Origin: Synanceia verrucosa
Taxonomy: Eukaryota > Chordata > Actinopteri > Perciformes > Synanceiidae
DNA: 64,000 bases
Reading direction: 5' to 3'
Assembly: GCA_029721515.1 (NCBI GenBank)
Contig: CM056556.1
Span: 8,122,501-8,186,500 of the forward strand
Shown here: positions 57,832 to 64,000 of the stretch, one piece after another
How the letters are laid out: every line of letters starts with the position of its first letter
Numbering within the stretch: position 1 is the stretch's first letter
The notes under the pieces: generated by a model
Databases searched by the model: none
What the model saw: the letters and a program-made list of their open reading frames with translations, nothing else
What the model was told of the DNA's origin: nothing
Translations under genes and position numbers: made by a program

Positions 57832-57867
57832 CTCCTCCTCCCCCTTCTCCCTCCTCCTCCCTCCTCA
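57832..57867. repeat. Polypyrimidine (CCT)n tract in the gnai1 promoter region
   Basis: An uninterrupted run of C and T (about 36 nt, mostly CCT triplets) ending about 100 bp before the gnai1 ATG, in the likely core promoter or 5' UTR. Such tracts are common at TATA-less vertebrate promoters and can adopt triplex structure. Confidence 0.75.
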
Positions 57868-57968
57868 CTGGATGCTAGCTCGGTAGCTTTTGCATGTCGT
57901 TACACTCCTAGTTAAAGTTGTGCTTTAGTCTGCGTTTTTTATTTATTCGGAGGCCACGTTAGAAGAAA

Positions 57969-60460
57969 ATGGGATGTACTCTGAGCACGGACGACAAGGC
58001 GGCGCAGGAGCGGAGCAAGATGATCGACAGGAATCTGCGGGACGACGGAGAAAAGGCTGCACGGGAGGTCAAGCTGCTGCTGCTCGGTGAGAGAAAGATG
58101 GATGGACCGAGGGACGGGGTCTCGGTCTAATTGCTGGAGAGGGACTTTCCTGCTGCCCACCGCCTGCTGTTAACTGACCGTTACACATTAAAACAAGCGT
58201 TATGTTAGCGCAAATATAAGTTTTATGTAGCCGAGTTGACGTTGACTAACTTGACTGTGTTAACTTTGATGAAACAAACAAGTGGTGGAGTTTGAGACAT
58301 TTCAGGGCTTTATATGAATGACACGGTGGTGTAGTTAGCTGAAAAAAGTTGCTGCTGTCGGATTTCCTTTTATTTTCTCCTCAGCAAATTAAATCAGCTC
58401 AGTCAACGCACCGTTTATCAGTTCTGTGTGTGATTAGTTTTGTTCACACAGCAGCCGCTATTAGCCAGTACTAATTCAGTAAGCTAATTTAGCTAAGCTA
58501 ATTAGCTACTTAGCTAACGTTAGGTTAGCGCACCAACGCTAGCTTGGATTAGTTAGCTTATGGAGAGCTTAACCTTAATAAATAATGTTTGAGATGTTAT
58601 CTTTTTAACTATCCGTCCAAAAATAACCGCGTTTTTGTGGTTTGTGTTACAGCTTGACTTTATTGCATTTTTAAATTACTCTAGCTACCCATCTTCCTGC
58701 TTTACTGCCACTCAACACTAACGCACTTTAGGCCGGTTGACTCTGTTACTACTGTTAAAGTACCAAACTGGAGCTAACTAGCTGATGTTTATTGACAGAT
58801 TCTAAATAAATATCCGCCCATGTGACATAAGTTGGTATCCGCTAATAAAGGTTTTATAGGTCATGTCAGCTGCTTAACCAGTGCGAATGTTTCTGTCAAC
58901 TCAACACCTGGAAGGGAGGCTTTTTGTTGCTTCTGGAGAGTTATATATTAAACATGGTTGTATTAAACTCTCTGTTTGTAACGCGATGATAACTTGTGTA
59001 TGACTCTAGGTATTTCATACTATTTCATATCCAATGTAAGGTTAGTTTGTTAGTCTCACTAAAATTATTAGTGTGGTCATTTGAATATGGTGGACAGTCA
59101 GACCAGAAGTGGCACTCCCATTCAGTGAGCTGGTTCAGGCAATTATGTTAAGAAAATCGTGTCACTGAATTAAAATGCAGCCTTTCAAGACACCATTTAA
59201 GTCACAGAATGACAAGACTCTGACCTATCATGTAGATGACCACATCCCTATATCAGTATTACACCTCACTGTTTTATCTGGATTTTATTCAAGGAAAACA
59301 GCCACACCTCTCAGTTCTTACTGGTAGCCGATGACCACTGTTGGCTGTCTCAGTCAGGAAAAGACAGACGGGGTTGCATAGCAACCCATGCAGCCTGGTT
59401 GACAGCAATAAGCATCTGTGGCAACTATATACACACACAACAGAGACCGCTAGTACATGCTAACTGGATGGCTGCCTGCACCATGCAATCTACAAGCATT
59501 TTAAAAACAACTGCAGCAGCATTCTGCATCTCTTTAGTCAATCTTTGCTCAGACAGGTCGACGTGTTATCACAGATCTGCTTTCAAATGTGATTTCACCA
59601 CAATCACATACAATGTACAGTGGTTCAGCTGCAGCACTCACTTCTTGTATGTTTGTGTGTCATTTGAGATGGCCCTGATTTGAATTTTCATGGTTGTCTC
59701 CCCCGTCACGATTCCCACAAGCACCTGCCTGCATGCAATGTCTGGGATTAGTTTGTGGATGTGTTGCTTGGTGGGGCAATTTCCATATGTCTATGAACTC
59801 TTGGGTGTATTTCACCTTTTAAGGATGTCTCTTTTTTATCATGTGCATGTGTCTGAGGGTATTTGCATTTACGTAGTCATCTGCAAATGGCATGCTCTGG
59901 AGACAAGTGTTTTGAGTGGGAGGGCAAATCATAAATATTACTGTTTGTGTGTATATATCGGCATTTTCATAAGCAAAAAACTGCTGCAAAGGAGAGTCAC
60001 TTTGTTCGCTGGGGACATATCTGCATCTCAAATGGTCTGAGGGGATTGTGTGTTCCCTGGTCTAGTATAGCCCTATCAGACATCCTGTGACAAACATTGC
60101 ACTACTTCCACTTTTTACACCTTTTATGATTGCTACTCATTAAGCCCTTCAATTTCAGCAGCTCAGTGAGGTGTGAGTGTGTGTTATGATGTTTGCAGTA
60201 ATATAAGCTCTGTGTCTGTGGGGCGTGCCTGTTTATCATATGGGACGATGAACTGGTGAACAGTTCTCCTCACCAGGGAACTGAAAGTCCCTGCAGAGGT
60301 AAGGTAATTAAAATGTTGTGTGCTCAGCTGAACACGCCTGTATCTCAGAGGGTATACTATCAGAGACTCTGTGTATCAAGCACTTCCTTGTTTTACTCAA
60401 ATGGGTCACAGAATTGCAGGTGCCTTGTCTTCAGCTTTGTGATGATGTTATGAAGTAATG

Positions 60461-60503
<43 letters not shown>

Positions 60504-63500
60504 GGTCTCACATAAATCACATGGTTGGTTAATATGAGATGCATCTGACAGCACTGTGTCCAACCAGCCAGACTGATGCAGCATCAGTTTTTAATCCAGG
60601 GATGTTTTTAATCTCATTGAGGGAGGATCTAGTTAATTAATCCAGTTAACCTTGTTAAACTGGGCCTGTGTCACTTTGACCTGATGTGTTGCAGGTTAGT
60701 GTTAACAGACTAATGGGTTTGAAAGTGATTTGTCTTTTGGTTTGGATGCACAATGTATTTATTGTTGTATTTAGTATGGATGTGTATATTTACACCATGC
60801 ATAAATTTATAACCAGAGTCTTTGACAACAGACACAAACTAAAACCAGAAAGATCCCTTCAAGTATTCTGACACCACACAAATACATGAATCAGAGCAAA
60901 CCTTCAATGCAACCACCAAAATATCGAAATAACACGTGGTGTTTACATCGCATGCATCAGCAGTGACTTTTAAAGTGTACTGTCAATACTACCTACCTGT
61001 CTGTGGTTTTCTTCAAGATAATTAACGTCATGTAACAGTATCGACTACAATGTAATTTTCTATGTTGCCTGGTTTCTGTTTCAGGTGCTGGAGAGTCTGG
61101 GAAAAGTACAATTGTCAAACAGATGAAGTAAGTGGCTGTTTGTTTGTTCAGGGAATCACCTACAACTCATAACGCTGTTTCAGTCCCTTTGACTGACCTC
61201 AGGCTGCATTGAGAGCAAACAACACACTTCACTTTATATGCACCACATCACCTGACACAAATGTGATTATTAGTAATTAACAGGTGAGACACTTGACACA
61301 ACTGTTCACTCATTCCTACACAATGGGCAGTGAGTATTTTACTCTGTAGTGAGCACTAAATTTAGATATCAGACACCAGATTATCGTCACCATAACAAGC
61401 AGGTTTAATATTACATGACTCATTTTTTCTTTTATAATATTTTAAAGAGGGAGCATTGAGTTGTTTGTTTCTTTTTTTTTGTTGGGGGAAGCATGAGGGC
61501 ACTGCAGATATTTATACACAAAATGCTACTATGTGTATATACACACATAGTGCACTAGGAATTTACTAGGGAGTATTTCCAACCCGGCCATAATTCCTTA
61601 CCATAACATTTTCCAGATTAGATCATTTAAAGAGTCAATAAGTAGATTATTTAATTCTCTCATAAAACATCAATAAAATGCATCAGTTAGCTTGAAAACA
61701 ATCAAATCTCATAATAAATCAGAAGGAAAAGTCTGCTAGTATCAGCTGCAATAAATGTAAATTTAATAACTGAATGGTTCATCTTAAAACACAATCCACG
61801 ATCAGCCAATAACTGGCAGTTGACCATAATGTAATCTATTGTAATAATCTGGAAAGTGCTAATGTCCTCTCTTTGTGTGTCAGGATCATCCATGAAGCAG
61901 GATACTCAGAGGAGGAGTGTAAGCAGTACAAGGCCGTGGTCTACAGCAACACCATCCAGTCCATCATTGCCATCATCAGAGCTATGGGACGCCTCAAGAT
62001 TGACTTTGCTGATCCGGCCAGAGCGGTGAGTGAAGGAAAAGTCTCTTATTTCCCAGAACAACAGGAAGGTACAAAGGTCTAGAAAGGAATGAAATATTTG
62101 TTATTTATGTGATGTTTTCCTCTCTTTGAGGATTTTTGGTATAGCGTAAAAACACAATCTGGAAAACAAAGCAGATACAGACAGATTTTTGGATATCACA
62201 GGCTGCGCTTCTGTGCAGATGTGTGGCTTACAGCGCGATGAGGGCAGCAGCTAGTTAGTCATGTGCCATTCTTCCCTACTGGGCAATTTTCCTCTCACTT
62301 CCTCCTCTGCAGCAGGTCACATGGAGCTGGTGGGGATTCAGTATCACATTCAAGATGCTTCATCAAAGCAAAGGCTCAGTGACATGAGCCATGGGTCCTT
62401 CAGCTAATACTGGCACCCTGCTGTGCTGCTGATCAGGACATATTGAAGTACTTGGTCATGGACAGTAGTGCTGCCTGTCTGCATTTTACATAAGTGTTCA
62501 TTCATAATAAGTTCATTATTTACAGAGAACAATTCAAGTAAACACAGTGCAGAATTCTGAGTATCTTATTTCTTGTTGCTGCTAAACAGACCCATTTCAT
62601 TTTGTGAATCTGTTCCCCAGCATAACAAGAGGCTTAGTCATTGCTTCAGCATGACTGGCCTGGCTCTTGTCATCGTGACCAATTTTGCACCCAAAGCTTT
62701 CTTTCTTCATTTTATGCTCCTACAGATATGATGTATTTGGCCACTGACCTGCTTAAGACTTAATGTAGCTTTTGAAATCTTATTTCATGCAAAGTGTCAT
62801 ATCTAAAGTGACTGGTTTTAACAAATCACTTCCAAACAGACATATTTGTTTGTCACTGTTTATCCAAAATCCTTTTCCTCACAAAGCTGTGTTACATGAA
62901 GAACTTGTGATTTTAATTAGAGAGGCTTTGTCTTCTTAGGATGATGCGCGACAGCTGTTCGTCCTGGCGGGTTCAGCAGAGGAGGGCTTCATGACAGGCG
63001 AACTAGCCGGGGTCATCCAGCGGCTGTGGAAGGACGGAGGCGTCCAGGCCTGCTTCAGCCGCTCTCGAGAGTACCAGCTCAACGACTCTGCAGCATAGTC
63101 AGTTCACTGCATTGACATATACAGGAACTAGTGAGGCCTGCACAACATCTTTCTTATGTTTTATTCTTCTTTTTAAAATATTTTCTGCCTCTCTTTTGTC
63201 CTCCCAAAGCTACCTGAACGACTTGGACAGGATATCCCACGGTGCTTATGTGCCCACCCAACAGGATGTGCTGAGGACCAGAGTCAAAACTACTGGTATT
63301 GTGGAAACACACTTCACTTTCAAGGACCTGCACTTCAAGTGAGTACAGCCACCACAATCTGTCCAGTCACCTATTTACAAAACTACTAGTGGTGCTCTCT
63401 TCTGGTCTGCTCCCTTGATCTCTGAATGGCTGCTCACATTTCAGATTTGGTTCAGTGACTCAAAAGGTTTGGAGAAACATTTGATAATTACTTTAGGACT

Positions 63501-64000
63501 TCGTTTTCCTGCAGAGATGAAAACAAACATCAAAAGCATGTCCAAAAGGGTGGCTGAGACAATTTTCTCACTGATTTTAAAAAAAGATATTTATTTAATT
63601 GCTAACTGCTTCTAGCAAGGGCCATCATGTGGATTGTCATCACTTGCTACTTGTTGGGCAGGGCAAAAAAAAAAAAACAAAAAAAACTCGACACCGTCAG
63701 ACTGAATGAAGGGAAACAAAATGTCACTTCAGTCTGGCTAGCCTCTCTTCATTGTGCATTCAAAACATTATTTCACAAGATATTTTTATTCACATCACTA
63801 AACACAAGTCAATTACAGCCATCAGGGAAGAAACAAGCAACGATAGAAGTGGTTATAATACACACAAAAATATGGGTTTATTGTCAGTGACTGAGAGGCT
63901 GAAGTGTCAGAGTTGAGCGGCATCTTCATGACTATGTGTGGTAAATTATTTACCAGTGTGGTCTTTCTGCAGAATGTTTGATGTTGGCGGACAGAGATCC
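57969..64000 (+). CDS. gnai1: Guanine nucleotide-binding protein Gi alpha-1, cut by window end
   Basis: Inhibitory G-protein alpha subunit that lowers adenylyl cyclase activity downstream of receptors such as M2. Exons: 57969-58086, 61085-61127, 61884-62025, 62940-63097, 63210-63338, and 63973 to beyond the window. They encode residues 1-206 in register with human GNAI1. Start MGCTLSTDDKAAQERSKMID supplies Gly2 (myristoylation) and Cys3 (palmitoylation). The P-loop GAGESGKST spans the exon 1-2 junction; switch I is DVLRTRVKTTGIVE with the cholera-type Arg and the Mg-binding Thr; switch II begins DVGGQRS at the end. EAGYSEEECKQYKAVVYSN favours gnai1 over gnai3 and gnai2, though IDFADPARA resembles gnai2 at that spot. 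First intron about 3 kb. The last exons lie outside the window. Confidence 0.93.
58200..58570. repeat. GCTAAC/TAGC-rich motif cluster in gnai1 intron 1
   Basis: Many copies of TTAGCTAA, GCTAACGTTAG and GCTAGC words, for example TTAGCTAAGCTAATTAGCTA near 58488. It is the counterpart of similar clusters at 13860-14070 (klhdc10) and 17755-18140 (ube2h). Confidence 0.7.
60462..60500. repeat. (GT)n microsatellite in gnai1 intron 1
   Basis: About 19 uninterrupted GT units, the longest dinucleotide tract in the window. Confidence 0.97.

Overview
This window is vertebrate nuclear DNA, almost certainly from a ray-finned (teleost) fish, probably a spiny-rayed one. The genes are multi-exon with GT-AG introns, many of them only 75-400 bp. 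A type II Ca2+/H+ exchanger of the fish cax1 kind, a family absent from placental mammals, is present. The intergenic DNA carries fish-type dispersed repeats, (CA)n/(CT)n microsatellites and a Tc1-like remnant. I assembled the gene models by hand from splice sites, reading phase and recognised protein families; junction phases are consistent across each model.

Layout: (1) 808-8163 (+), Ca2+/H+ exchanger with an N-terminal YccF region, 5' end not resolved. (2) 10524-14313 (-), klhdc10, complete in 10 exons, 417 aa. (3) 17505-23822 (+), ube2h, complete in 7 exons, 183 aa, followed by a long 3' UTR ending near an AATAAA at 25912. (4) 28858-29377 (+), the miR-183 / miR-96 / miR-182 sensory-organ microRNA cluster within about 520 bp, with a possible TATA promoter and leader exon at 27410-27524. 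(5) 33136-40254 (-), ahcyl2 (IRBIT-family SAHH-like protein), 16 exons, with a probable alternative long first exon at 42283-42558. (6) 45045-47318 (-), chrm2, a muscarinic M2 receptor whose coding region is split into three exons. (7) 48591-49354, internally deleted Tc1-like element with imperfect terminal inverted repeats. (8) 50-57 kb, gene-poor. (9) 57032-57520, an eight-unit minisatellite just upstream of gnai1 (57969 to the window end, +), which is cut by the window at residue 206.

The klhdc10 - ube2h - miR-183 cluster - ahcyl2 order resembles human 7q32, but genes that sit between them in human (zc3hc1, nrf1, smkr1, strip2) were not found. This is the kind of thinning expected after the teleost whole-genome duplication. 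The genes do not form an operon. Recurring themes are Ca2+ and G-protein signalling (exchanger, IRBIT-like protein, Gi-coupled M2 receptor, Gi alpha) and ubiquitin transfer (klhdc10, ube2h), but I read these as neighbours rather than a pathway.

The most interesting second-look items are: a U12-type intron and two GC-AG introns in the exchanger; an alternative ahcyl2 first exon that would change a PP1 docking motif; a promoter-like CCAAT/CRE block hidden in an ahcyl2 intron; the candidate promoter of the microRNA cluster; coding introns in chrm2; and clusters of a GCTAACGTTAGC-like word just downstream of gene starts. I saw no CRISPR, phage or prokaryotic system.
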